A stretch of 64,000 nucleotides of DNA from Cytophagaceae bacterium (GTDB lineage Bacteria; Bacteroidota; Bacteroidia; Cytophagales; JAIYAX01): positions 434,001 to 498,000 of the forward strand of contig JAIYAX010000012.1 of the NCBI GenBank assembly GCA_027488815.1. The letters are read 5' to 3'. The translations under genes were made by a program, and so were the position numbers. Of this stretch, positions 26,841 to 34,999 are shown one piece after another. Each line of letters starts with the position of its first letter. Position 1 is the stretch's first letter. Below the pieces are notes generated by a model. That model saw only the letters and a list, made by a program, of their open reading frames with translations. It did no database searches and had not been told where the DNA came from.

Positions 26841-27944
26841 CTAGTTTGATTTGACCGTCTGAAATTTAATGCTATTCAATAGCGCTGTGTACTCTCTCAG
26901 TTTGTCTCTTTTTCCTTGGCCGGGAGCATATAAAAAGCTTTCCACATAGTACACTTTCTGACTTATCGTATCCAAAATTTGACGGGCAATGAATGATCCA
27001 CCTCTTGAATTGTTCTTAAGCCTCCATAGCCCTCGCATTTCAGTGGTATAGGGAGAGTTGCTGATGACCTTGTAATCCGGCTGAATCAGTGTTTCTGTAA
27101 GCATGTAAGAGACTGTATCTTTCAATCCTGATCCGGTCAGATTGGGCTTCATGATCAGATCACGTGTGGCTAACATATCTGTCAGGGTAAACTGCCCGGT
27201 AGAAATATAGGGCTCATGTGAGATCACCAGGCTATGGTCATAAGGGTCCTTGATTTCTCTGATCCAAAGGAAGTTATCTTGATTTTTTACGATTTGAAAC
27301 CCTTTTGGAATATCCATCTTAAGACCGGTAATCTCCGCTACCTGCTCCGCCAGCTTGGTGTCTAAAGTTTTGCTGAGGTCATACATGGCCTGAACTACTG
27401 CTTCCTGCTCCAGTATATTTCTTAAGTACCCCTGATGCTTGCTTAGGTTCTCTTTCAATTGGGCTATTGTTGGGGCGAATAGCAATAAAATCATTTGGTT
27501 TTCAGCATCTGCATTCCTTCGAAGAAGCATAAACAAATCGTTATTACCTGCTGATTTGAGTTTAGTTTCTTTTGAAAGGTACCGGTTCATTACCTTACCA
27601 GCGGCTGTTTGGTTGTCAAAAGTGATTACATACACCACGTTTCTGAACTTCTCCAGGGTGGGGATCATCCGCAATGGATTGACGTTTCTGACTTTGAAGT
27701 AGGGTTCCTCCTGTAAAATACCCGGATAGGGACTAAGGATAATTTTTCGAAGGCTGTCGCCTAATTCAGACTGCCAGAGTAAGGTATCCATCACTACAAG
27801 CATTTCCCCTGATTTGCCCAGGCTGTTAGGTAAAATTGGGTTAGAGTCTTTAGTATCCTTATCAGAAGGACTACAGGATACAAGCAGCAAAGTGCTCAGG
27901 ATGAAAACAAAAGAGCAAGTTTTGCAAAAGTCAGAACGATTCAT
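26841..27944 (-). CDS. DUF4837 family lipoprotein
   Basis: A 367-residue lipoprotein of unknown function. The signal peptide ends in the lipobox LVSC, with the lipidated cysteine at residue 24. The mature part matches my recollection of the Bacteroidota-specific DUF4837 family (GEMLVVMDTLLWQSELGD near residue 45, then alternating strands and helices). Its ATG shares a base with the TGA of the lytic transglycosylase gene (TGATG), implying translational coupling. The envelope location and the neighbour suggest a cell-wall-related role, but nothing in the sequence shows one. Confidence 0.82.
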   Translation of the reverse strand: MNRSDFCKTCSFVFILSTLLLVSCSPSDKDTKDSNPILPNSLGKSGEMLVVMDTLLWQSELGDSLRKIILSPYPGILQEEPYFKVRNVNPLRMIPTLEKFRNVVYVITFDNQTAAGKVMNRYLSKETKLKSAGNNDLFMLLRRNADAENQMILLLFAPTIAQLKENLSKHQGYLRNILEQEAVVQAMYDLSKTLDTKLAEQVAEITGLKMDIPKGFQIVKNQDNFLWIREIKDPYDHSLVISHEPYISTGQFTLTDMLATRDLIMKPNLTGSGLKDTVSYMLTETLIQPDYKVISNSPYTTEMRGLWRLKNNSRGGSFIARQILDTISQKVYYVESFLYAPGQGKRDKLREYTALLNSIKFQTVKSN

Positions 27945-29377
27945 CAGCTGACTTTTAACTTCATTCCGGTTTTAATGGTATTCCCTTTCAGGTGATTAAG
28001 TTTTTTGAGCTGCTCAATACTTATGGAATGAGATTGGGCTATGCTCCAAAGGGTATCACCATATTGAACAGAATAGGTGCGATTATCGGTTGTTTTCTGG
28101 ATTGATGTTTTCCCTTTAGTGACAGGTGCGGCTGCTGTGATGCGGGCTGAACTTGACTTTGGGTAAAGGACAAGCTTTTGGCCTACATAGATGGTATTCC
28201 GGTTGAGACGGTTCCATTGCTTGATTTGAGCAACTGAAACGCTAAATTTTCGGGCGATGCTTCCCAGCACTTCCCCATTTTTTACTTTATAAACAGTTTT
28301 GGAGCCTTTGGGACTGTAGTAAACGGACTGGGTTGAAGAGGATCGACCTCTCTGAATTAGAAAATCGACCTCAAATGGGGCAAAGCAATTCAGGGTATCA
28401 AACAAGCAGAAATAGTTGGCATGAACAGCCGGCATTACATGCTGAGGGAGTCTGATGGAATAATTGCTGTTGCCAGGCAGGTAGCCTCTGCGTAATGATG
28501 GGTTGTAATGAAGCAGGTCTTCCATACACACACCGGTGGCAAGAGATAGCGCCAAAAGATTGACCGGATGATGAGTGTGAAGTGTGTCTAGAGATTGTGG
28601 CAGATCAAAGCCTCCAGGATGAAGCAAATGAGGTTCATAATGCTCAAGTGTATAGGCCAAGGCTATGAACTGTGGCAGGTAGGAGCGGGTCTCTCTGGGT
28701 AGATGATTGTAAACTCTCCAAAAATTTCTCTTTCCCCCTGATCTTCTGATGGCTTTACGCACATTACCAGGCCCGCAATTGTAGGAGGCAATTGCCAACT
28801 CCCAGTCGTTAAAAATGTGATGAAGCTGCTTCAGGTAAAGACAGGCTGCCTCTGTTGCCTTGTATGGGTCAAGCCGCTCATCGATATAGTCGGTCTGGTT
28901 CAAGGCAAACTGCTTGCCTGTATAGGGCATAAACTGCCATAACCCTGCTGCACCAACTCTTGATAAGGCTCTTGGGTGTAAGCCTGATTCCACTACCGCC
29001 AGGTATTTAAGCTCTTCCGGCATTCCATGTCTCTTGAGTGCTTCGACAAACATGGGGAAGTAGACCTCCTTTCGCTGAATCATCAGCTTGGAATATTCCC
29101 TGTTCCGGACGGTGAAATAATCGATAAACCCTTTGGTAATGTTGTTATAGGTAAGTGGGATCGTTTTCTCGATTTGTTTTAGCCTGTTCTCAATTACCTC
29201 TTCTGAAAACCGTGGAATACTGTCGACCGGACTTGCTGCAAAGATTTTAGAGGTAATCAGGGAACTATCCTCTGCTGCCTCGATTGGCTCAAGTTCAGCC
29301 GATGCCTCATCCAATTGTTGAGCAAGCAGTCGGTAATGAACTGAAATCAGTAATAAAATTAGGAGCAGTTTTTTCAT
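27944..29377 (-). CDS. MltD-like lytic transglycosylase with two LysM domains
   Basis: This exported enzyme is expected to cleave peptidoglycan glycan strands non-hydrolytically, leaving 1,6-anhydro-MurNAc ends. A signal peptide (about 1-19) precedes an SLT-type catalytic domain: the catalytic glutamate is E130 in VVESGLHPRALS, followed by GAAGLWQFMPYTG and ASYNCGPGNVRKAI. Two C-terminal LysM repeats bind peptidoglycan (starting YKVKNGEVLGSIA and YSVQYGDTLWSIA). The length of 477 residues and the domain order match MltD. It overlaps gatA by four bases. Confidence 0.92.
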   Translation of the reverse strand: MKKLLLILLLISVHYRLLAQQLDEASAELEPIEAAEDSSLITSKIFAASPVDSIPRFSEEVIENRLKQIEKTIPLTYNNITKGFIDYFTVRNREYSKLMIQRKEVYFPMFVEALKRHGMPEELKYLAVVESGLHPRALSRVGAAGLWQFMPYTGKQFALNQTDYIDERLDPYKATEAACLYLKQLHHIFNDWELAIASYNCGPGNVRKAIRRSGGKRNFWRVYNHLPRETRSYLPQFIALAYTLEHYEPHLLHPGGFDLPQSLDTLHTHHPVNLLALSLATGVCMEDLLHYNPSLRRGYLPGNSNYSIRLPQHVMPAVHANYFCLFDTLNCFAPFEVDFLIQRGRSSSTQSVYYSPKGSKTVYKVKNGEVLGSIARKFSVSVAQIKQWNRLNRNTIYVGQKLVLYPKSSSARITAAAPVTKGKTSIQKTTDNRTYSVQYGDTLWSIAQSHSISIEQLKKLNHLKGNTIKTGMKLKVS

Positions 29378-30807
29378 ACCTGAACTTGTTGCAATTGCAT
29401 AAATGCCTGAGCAATTTGAAGCAGCTTGCCTTCTTCCATATTTCCGGTCACCAGTTGTAGTCCTATAGGTAAACCCTGGTGGTCATTCCCAACTGGTATG
29501 CTGATTGCCGGAAGTCCGGCAACTGAGGCCTGTACGGTAAAAAGGTCTGCTAAATATGATTCAACGGGATTGGAGAACGATTTATTGAGTTCAAAAGCAG
29601 TGGTAGGGGTAGTTGGTGTCAGAATGCAGTCATGTTCCCCTAGAATTTCCAATGTTTTATCACGAACCAACCTTCTTACCTTCTGAGCCTGAGTATAATA
29701 GGCATCATAGTAAGAAGCACTGAGCACAAAAGTGCCTAAAAGAATTCTTCGCTTCACTTCAGGGCCAAAGCCTTCAGACCTTGATTTTGAATAAAGGTCA
29801 TGCAATGATGCATTGGCAGAACTCCTGTAGCCATAGCGAACTCCATCGAATCTGGATAAATTAGAGCTTGCTTCAGCGGTGGTTAAAATGTAGTAGACCG
29901 GCAATATGTAATCCAGTAATGGAAAATCGACCAAAGTGACTGTATGCCCTTGAGATTTAAGCAGCTCAATAGTTGCCTCAGTTGCTTCAACAATTTCTTT
30001 CTGGATGCCTTCATGAGCGATGGTGTCTCTGATCACGGCCACTTTGAGTGCCTGATCGAGTTTAGGAATCCTGCTGTAGGCCATAGTTGGTGCTGAGGAT
30101 GAGGTGGCGTCTAATTCATCTTCTCCGGCACAGAGCTCTAAAATGAGCGCAGTATCTTCAATGGTATTGGCAAGAATTCCTATACAGTCAAAGGAGGAAG
30201 CATAAGCGATCAGCCCATAGCGGGATAGTCTGGAGTAGCTAGGCTTTAGTCCCACAAGCCCGCAAAAAGCTGCAGGCTGACGTACAGAACCTCCTGTATC
30301 AGAGCCCAGCGAAGCATGGCAAGTGCCAGCGGCCACTGATGCTGCGGATCCTCCAGACGACCCTCCCGGAACAAGATCCGGATTAACTGGATTTTTAACC
30401 GGGCCAAAGGCTGAACTTTGATTGGAAGAGCCCATTGCAAACTCATCACAAGACACCCTTCCGATCACAATTGCACCCGCTTCCACAAGCCTTTGCAGCA
30501 CAGTGGCGTGAAAAGGAGAAATATAACCATTGAGAATTTTTGATGAGGCCTGCAAAGGGTGGTCCTTATAGGCGATCACATCTTTGACGGATAGTATCAA
30601 GCCCTCAAGCGCCCTTGCATTGCCATTGGCAAAGCGTTCGTCTGCACTTTTTGCGGCAATTTTGGCTTCCTCAGCATACACTGAAAGAAAAGCGTTCAGG
30701 TTTTTATTGTTTTCAATTGCTGACAGACAGGCATTCACCTCTGCAAGTGCAGACGTTTGGCCTTTTTCTACAGCCTCTCTGAACGGAGCATATGCACGTC
30801 TTTCCAA
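29374..30807 (-). CDS. gatA: Aspartyl/glutamyl-tRNA amidotransferase subunit A
   Basis: GatA is the amidase of GatCAB; it releases ammonia from glutamine for conversion of Glu-tRNA(Gln) and Asp-tRNA(Asn). The Ser-cisSer-Lys triad is visible as K75 (LSVKDVI), S150 (GGSSGGSAAS) and S174 (SDTGGSVRQPA). The length of 477 residues is normal. It begins five bases after tatA and overlaps the downstream lytic transglycosylase by four bases. gatB and gatC are not in the window. Confidence 0.95.
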   Translation of the reverse strand: MERRAYAPFREAVEKGQTSALAEVNACLSAIENNKNLNAFLSVYAEEAKIAAKSADERFANGNARALEGLILSVKDVIAYKDHPLQASSKILNGYISPFHATVLQRLVEAGAIVIGRVSCDEFAMGSSNQSSAFGPVKNPVNPDLVPGGSSGGSAASVAAGTCHASLGSDTGGSVRQPAAFCGLVGLKPSYSRLSRYGLIAYASSFDCIGILANTIEDTALILELCAGEDELDATSSSAPTMAYSRIPKLDQALKVAVIRDTIAHEGIQKEIVEATEATIELLKSQGHTVTLVDFPLLDYILPVYYILTTAEASSNLSRFDGVRYGYRSSANASLHDLYSKSRSEGFGPEVKRRILLGTFVLSASYYDAYYTQAQKVRRLVRDKTLEILGEHDCILTPTTPTTAFELNKSFSNPVESYLADLFTVQASVAGLPAISIPVGNDHQGLPIGLQLVTGNMEEGKLLQIAQAFMQLQQVQV

Positions 30808-30812
30808 CGAGA

Positions 30813-31019
30813 CTACTCTTTAATCTTTGGCGTTTCTTTACTACCTTTTTCGATTTCGTCTTTTATTTCATTTGTGGCGTCTTTGAACTCACGGATACCA
30901 CGACCAAGGCCTCTGGCAAGTTCAGGTATCTTTTTAGCGCCAAACAGCAAAAGGAAAATAAGGATAATAAGGAGGACTTCCCAACCGCCTATACCTCCGA
31001 GAAATAAGAGTTGTAGCAT
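30813..31019 (-). CDS. tatA: Sec-independent protein translocase TatA
   Basis: TatA oligomers form the pore of the twin-arginine export system for folded proteins. The 68-residue protein has a single N-terminal hydrophobic helix, the hinge FGAKKIPELARGLGRG (family signature FGxxKxPEL), an amphipathic helix and a charged tail. It is the first gene of the long minus-strand series leading to sprA and has its own putative -7 box. tatC is not nearby. Confidence 0.94.
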   Translation of the reverse strand: MLQLLFLGGIGGWEVLLIILIFLLLFGAKKIPELARGLGRGIREFKDATNEIKDEIEKGSKETPKIKE

Positions 31020-31024
31020 GATGT

Positions 31025-31040
31025 GCTTTTTCTAAAAAGC
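31025..31040. repeat. Inverted repeat in the tatA leader
   Basis: GCTTTTT-CT-AAAAAGC is a perfect 7-bp inverted repeat between the tatA start codon and its putative -7 box. With a 2-base loop it is more plausible as a DNA-binding dyad than as an RNA hairpin. Confidence 0.35.
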
Positions 31041-31047
31041 AAATATA
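31040..31047 (-). promoter_or_regulatory. Putative -7 box of tatA (TATATTTG)
   Basis: On the minus strand this reads TATATTTG, a perfect TAnnTTTG match 20 bases upstream of the tatA ATG. No clear TTG is seen at -33. It would drive the tatA to vanZ series. Confidence 0.42.
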
Positions 31048-31130
31048 GCAAATCATTTAGCAGCATCATCCGAAGCTGTTTTCCCAAAATTGGAAGAAAA
31101 ATCCTCCAGAGGGATGGAAATCAGTGTTTG

Positions 31131-31326
31131 GCATGGCGTGATGTGCCTCAGAAAGGCTCAAAGGGAATTTTTGCCTTACGGCACGGTGTTTCCTTATAGG
31201 GTATTGTCTCTGAGTAATACGGGGACTTAACCAGAAGAAAGTTAGGCTTTTGAAGAGATAAAGACATCACATCGATAACCTAACCCCAATCAACGTTGGC
31301 TGCCATCGAAAGATGGCAGCTTTTTT
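31131..31326 (+). ncRNA. Candidate structured noncoding RNA between tatA and the EnvC-like gene
   Basis: The 305-base gap 31020-31324 has no protein gene, yet ends in a strong plus-strand terminator. Upstream of it I can nest several helices: GTGATGT (31138-31144) with ACATCAC (31264-31270); CTCAGA (31147-31152) with TCTGAG (31209-31214); AAGGGAA (31161-31167) with TTTCCTT (31189-31195); and TGCC-TTAC-GGCA at the tip. A side hairpin CTTAAC / GTTAGG (31226-31246) sits on the 3' side of the internal loop. A long irregular hairpin with a bubble recalls 6S RNA, but I cannot confirm that family. No standard promoter was found; only a partial box ending TTTG at 31130 is present. Confidence 0.42.
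31299..31326 (+). terminator. Orphan plus-strand intrinsic terminator
   Basis: A perfect 9-bp stem GCTGCCATC / GATGGCAGC closed by a GAAA tetraloop is followed directly by six T. It points in the plus direction, although no plus-strand protein gene lies upstream for many kilobases. It reaches two bases into the stop codon region of the minus-strand EnvC-like gene. Confidence 0.85.
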
Positions 31327-32512
31327 ATTTACCCAATAGCCAGGATTGGGGGTCAAGCCTTTCCATGTTGTTCCAAATCTGGAACTGCACCTCAGCAATG
31401 CCATCATGGTCCTGCACCTCACCGATGACTTCTTTCATTTTGATTTTTTGTCCGGCTTTGACCTGAATGCCCTTGAGATTTGAATACACCGTGAAATAGT
31501 CTCCATGCTGAATGGTGACGAGGTTTGAGCCTTGAATGGAGGCAATTGAGCCAACCACACCATCGAAAACTGCCCTGACTTTCTCGCCTTTATTGGTTTG
31601 AATTTTTACTCCCAGATTGTCGATCACCACATTTCGAAGTACCGGATGAGGTTGTTTCCCAAATCTGGAACTGATAAACCCATTCTCTACGGGCCAAATC
31701 AGTTTGGACTTATTGCCTGAGAACGAACGTGAAACCAGTCCAGCTTCTGGAGTAAGGCTTATTTTATCGGCATTTCTAACCTTTGTACTCTTGCGAATCT
31801 CTGATTTGATCAAATCTGCAATCAACTTTTCAAGAGCCGAATTGGCTTTGCGAATGGCTTTGATTTCATCATTCAGCTCTTTTTCTTTCTTCTTTAGCTT
31901 CTGCACCAATTCTGCTTGCTCAGTACGCATACCTTGCAGGGTAGTGTTTTCCATGTATTCACTATTGAGCAGTGTCTTCTTTGCGAGCCTTTTGGAGTTC
32001 AGTTCCTTTTGCTGACCCAGCAAAGCTTCTGTGACTTTTTTAATCTCAGTTACCTGTTTTCTCCTGGCTTCTGCATAAAACCTGAGATAGTTCAACCTTC
32101 GATGGAGTTGCTTGAAAGTTTCAGCTGTAAAGAGAAATACCACAAATCGATCTGAATATTTCACCTTTGAAGTGGCATACACCATCGCCCCGTACTCTTT
32201 TTTTAGCATTTTCAGATCTTCTTCCATCGCTTCAACCACCTCATTGTTTTCAAGAATATCGGCATCCAGCAAACGGAGTTCTGATCCTATGTTGCGGATT
32301 TTGGCTTCCTGAAGGCTGATTTTTTCATTAAGCGCACTGAGTTGCCCAAGTGTAGCTTGCTGTTTTTCCTTCGTTTCATTAAGGATTTTACTGGTCTCTT
32401 CGAGCTTTTTTCGGTTTCGTTGCTTTTCTCTCTCAAGCTCTGTGCGACTTTTTTGAGCATGAGCCTGTACCATCCAAAAAAGAAGTAAAAGTATGCTCGT
32501 CCACCTCAGCAT
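31325..32512 (-). CDS. EnvC-like murein hydrolase activator (degenerate LytM/M23 protein)
   Basis: The 395-residue exported protein has a signal peptide (1-19), a long coiled coil (about 20-250, rich in K/E/L heptads) and a C-terminal LytM domain (about 275-395). The fold signatures are kept (WPVENGFISSRFG, GEKVRAVFDGVVGSI, VKAGQKIKMKEVIGEV), but every zinc ligand is replaced: the HxxxD site reads NLGVK, the YSHL histidine is YSNL and the HLHFEI site reads EVQFQI. As with E. coli EnvC, this predicts a non-catalytic activator of cell-wall amidases rather than an endopeptidase. It lies six bases after the DUF4292 gene at the end of the series. A target amidase is not in the window. Confidence 0.88.
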   Translation of the reverse strand: MLRWTSILLLLFWMVQAHAQKSRTELEREKQRNRKKLEETSKILNETKEKQQATLGQLSALNEKISLQEAKIRNIGSELRLLDADILENNEVVEAMEEDLKMLKKEYGAMVYATSKVKYSDRFVVFLFTAETFKQLHRRLNYLRFYAEARRKQVTEIKKVTEALLGQQKELNSKRLAKKTLLNSEYMENTTLQGMRTEQAELVQKLKKKEKELNDEIKAIRKANSALEKLIADLIKSEIRKSTKVRNADKISLTPEAGLVSRSFSGNKSKLIWPVENGFISSRFGKQPHPVLRNVVIDNLGVKIQTNKGEKVRAVFDGVVGSIASIQGSNLVTIQHGDYFTVYSNLKGIQVKAGQKIKMKEVIGEVQDHDGIAEVQFQIWNNMERLDPQSWLLGK

Positions 32513-32518
32513 CGGGCT

Positions 32519-33271
32519 TTAGGGTTTGGGCATTTTGAAAGGGAAAGTAAGCGGATCGGAAACAGTCTCAGCCTTGCTATGTTTAATCCGAAGTATGGTG
32601 TAGTAGGTTTTGTCTTTGTCCTTATACTCGATATTGAGATTGCTTGAATAAGCAAAGACAGTGCTTTGTCCTTCGATTGGGCTGAAGTCACTGTAGGAAA
32701 CGACTACTGATGATTTCGTAGGCTCGTTGACAATTTTAACTTTCTCTAGTTTGTTTGAAATGGAGCCGAAGTAGTTATCGATAAAGGTGAAATCATCCCG
32801 TTGATTGATCAAAAAGTAATCCGTACCCCTGCTGAATTTATCCTGTCTCCGTTTCTTACGGGGCATATTCCCAATGATCATGTTTTGAGCTAATTCAAAA
32901 TCAAGGTTGAAATTGATGCGCTTACTCAATGTTTTAAAATCATATGCAGCAAACTTTTGATTGATCTGGTCTGAAATATAAATACTGTCACGGGTGATAA
33001 GGCAGCGCATAGCTTCAATGTTCAATGCTGTGCCCATAATGGACAGCCAAATGATGCTATCCTTTTTCATGCGAATGGTCATCTTGCCTTTAATCACATC
33101 CTGACCATCGCTATATTCGATTTTGGACCTGGCCGTGAAGTACTGGAAATCGATTTCTGGAACTTTAAATTCCTCTTCATCTGGTGAGTTGGTGATAATC
33201 ACTGTTTTTCTGCTGCAGGCAACTTGCAACAAGGCTGAAAAAAGCAGAATAAAAAGAACCGACTTATTCAT
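32519..33271 (-). CDS. DUF4292 family lipoprotein
   Basis: A 250-residue lipoprotein with lipobox LLQVAC (Cys19). The mature part has the pattern of the Bacteroidota DUF4292 family: a series of beta strands such as GKMTIRMKKDSIIWLSI and a basic MPRKKRRQDK turn. That pattern (lipid-facing curved sheet) resembles the LolA/LolB type of fold, which would fit a role in lipoprotein or lipid handling, but this is inference only. Its start overlaps the end of the TPR gene by eight bases and the EnvC-like gene follows after six bases; the three appear to form a unit. Confidence 0.82.
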   Translation of the reverse strand: MNKSVLFILLFSALLQVACSRKTVIITNSPDEEEFKVPEIDFQYFTARSKIEYSDGQDVIKGKMTIRMKKDSIIWLSIMGTALNIEAMRCLITRDSIYISDQINQKFAAYDFKTLSKRINFNLDFELAQNMIIGNMPRKKRRQDKFSRGTDYFLINQRDDFTFIDNYFGSISNKLEKVKIVNEPTKSSVVVSYSDFSPIEGQSTVFAYSSNLNIEYKDKDKTYYTILRIKHSKAETVSDPLTFPFKMPKP

Positions 33272-34988
33272 AGAGCTTTTTATCTAAAATCTTTTTGTCG
33301 ATCAGGGTTGAGGTTTCTCCTTTTTCCTTTGCCTTTTTCCAAAACTCTAGAGCTTTTTCTGCATTTCCGGTTTGGTACCAGGCATCTCCCAAATGCTCCA
33401 GTATCACTCCGTTGCCACTATCGTTCTCCACTGCTTTTTCGAGGTATTTTCTTGCGTTTTCAAACTCACCCAGTTTATACAAAACCCAGGCATATGTATC
33501 CAGATAGGTAGAATTGTTGGGTTCTTTATCGACAAGACCGGCAACGAGATCTTTGGCTTTGTTCAGATTGACACCACGTAAGGATAGGAAATAGGCATAG
33601 TTGTTTCTGGCGATGGCATTTTCAGGGTCTTTTTTCAAGACTTCTTCATAAGAGGCATCAGATTTCTCGTGCTCTTTCAAATAGTGGTAGGTGTCCCCAA
33701 GCTGTGCAAGTACCTGTAAGTAAATTTCCTGTTGTGCCTTGTTGAGGGTTTTGGCTTGCTCCAGGCTAAGGGCTGCTGCGGAGTACTTTTTCAACAACAG
33801 CTCTCCTGTGCCTTTAAAAAACCATATCAAACCCTGACTTGGGAAAAGTTCAACAGCTTCTGAGGCATGAGAAACCATCGAGTCATAGTAAGTAAGTTCA
33901 TACTCCACGATGATCAACTGTCTCCATGCACTAAAATTGGAAGGATCAAGGCTAATGGACTTGCGATAGGCCAATAAGGCCTCGACTTTATCCTGCTGGG
34001 TATAGCGGATGTCTCCCATGAGCGCATAGGCCCTGGCATCGTTAGGGTGTGTATCAAGGGTAAGCTGTGTAAGCTCCTTTGCAAATGACAGATGGTCCTG
34101 CCCGGGGAGATTAAGGTAGCCGGCGATGATGTTGATCTTTTGCTCGGCAGACAAATCAGGGTCTTTAAAAGCCATTCTTAATTGTTGTTCGGCTTCTGCA
34201 TTTTTTCCTTCAGATTTATAAATGTTGTGAAGCATCAGGTGGGCCATGGAGAAACCGGGTTTCTTCTTAAGCAGGTCTTCCATGAGTGCTTTGGCCTCCT
34301 TATTTCTGTTGTTGGAATTAAGTATCTCGGCCTGGTTAATTAAAAACCTTGGCTCATCAGGATTTGAAGAAATCAATCTTTGGCCTTCTTCAAGTGCTTT
34401 GTCCAGCTTATTCTGACGCAAATAGATATACTGTTTTTGCTTGACAACTTCTTCATTTAGCCCAAAGACCTGTTCAAATTTATTGAGTTGCTCCAGCGAC
34501 TCTTTGTATTTGCCCATGTACAGATAAAGAGAAGCCAGCTCATAGTGGTACTCTTTTGTACCCGGAACTTCTTCCAGCATTTGAAGGTAAGTTTTGGTGG
34601 CCAGGTCAAGCTTAAGCTCTTTGCGATAGAGCTCGATCAACAGCAGATAGTAGTATTTGTTTTTTTGATCACCCAAAACAGCTTTTTCAGCAAAGGATAT
34701 GGCTTCAGCAGTTTTATTTAGCTTCTGAAGTGTCTCAGCAGTCTTGTAAAGGATACCACTATTTTGAGGATCGGCAGAAAGAGCTTTCTCGAATTGAATT
34801 AGTGCAGCAGGGTACTGCTCAATCATAAACAGCCGTACACCATCGGCAAAGGCAGCCTGTACAGCGGGCGACTCTTCACCCTGCTGCTCTCCATTGAGTT
34901 GTTTTTTGCTTTTTTTAGCCTGAGCAAATGCTTCCGAAAAGCATAACAAGCCAATGAGTATCAGGTAAAGAAGCGCTGCTTTTTTCAA
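33264..34988 (-). CDS. Exported tetratricopeptide repeat protein
   Basis: The 574-residue protein has a signal peptide (about 1-22, ending AFAQ) and is almost entirely built of TPR motifs of about 34 residues, which form a helical scaffold for protein binding. Clear units include NSGILYKTAETLQKLNKTAE, KEYHYELASLYLYMGKYKES, ARAYALMGDIRYTQQDKVEA and the C-terminal NGVILEHLGDAWYQTGNAEK. Partner proteins are unknown. It is probably periplasmic. It is coupled to the DUF4292 lipoprotein by an 8-base overlap. Confidence 0.88.
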   Translation of the reverse strand: MKKAALLYLILIGLLCFSEAFAQAKKSKKQLNGEQQGEESPAVQAAFADGVRLFMIEQYPAALIQFEKALSADPQNSGILYKTAETLQKLNKTAEAISFAEKAVLGDQKNKYYYLLLIELYRKELKLDLATKTYLQMLEEVPGTKEYHYELASLYLYMGKYKESLEQLNKFEQVFGLNEEVVKQKQYIYLRQNKLDKALEEGQRLISSNPDEPRFLINQAEILNSNNRNKEAKALMEDLLKKKPGFSMAHLMLHNIYKSEGKNAEAEQQLRMAFKDPDLSAEQKINIIAGYLNLPGQDHLSFAKELTQLTLDTHPNDARAYALMGDIRYTQQDKVEALLAYRKSISLDPSNFSAWRQLIIVEYELTYYDSMVSHASEAVELFPSQGLIWFFKGTGELLLKKYSAAALSLEQAKTLNKAQQEIYLQVLAQLGDTYHYLKEHEKSDASYEEVLKKDPENAIARNNYAYFLSLRGVNLNKAKDLVAGLVDKEPNNSTYLDTYAWVLYKLGEFENARKYLEKAVENDSGNGVILEHLGDAWYQTGNAEKALEFWKKAKEKGETSTLIDKKILDKKLYE

Positions 34989-34999
34989 GTTTAATTCAT

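Noticed and set aside
31020-31324. tmRNA, RNase P RNA or SRP RNA in the gap between tatA and the EnvC-like gene
   Set aside because: I found no tRNA-like ends or tag reading frame, no RNase P core sequence, and no SRP Alu or helix 8 loop. Only a general candidate ncRNA is claimed.
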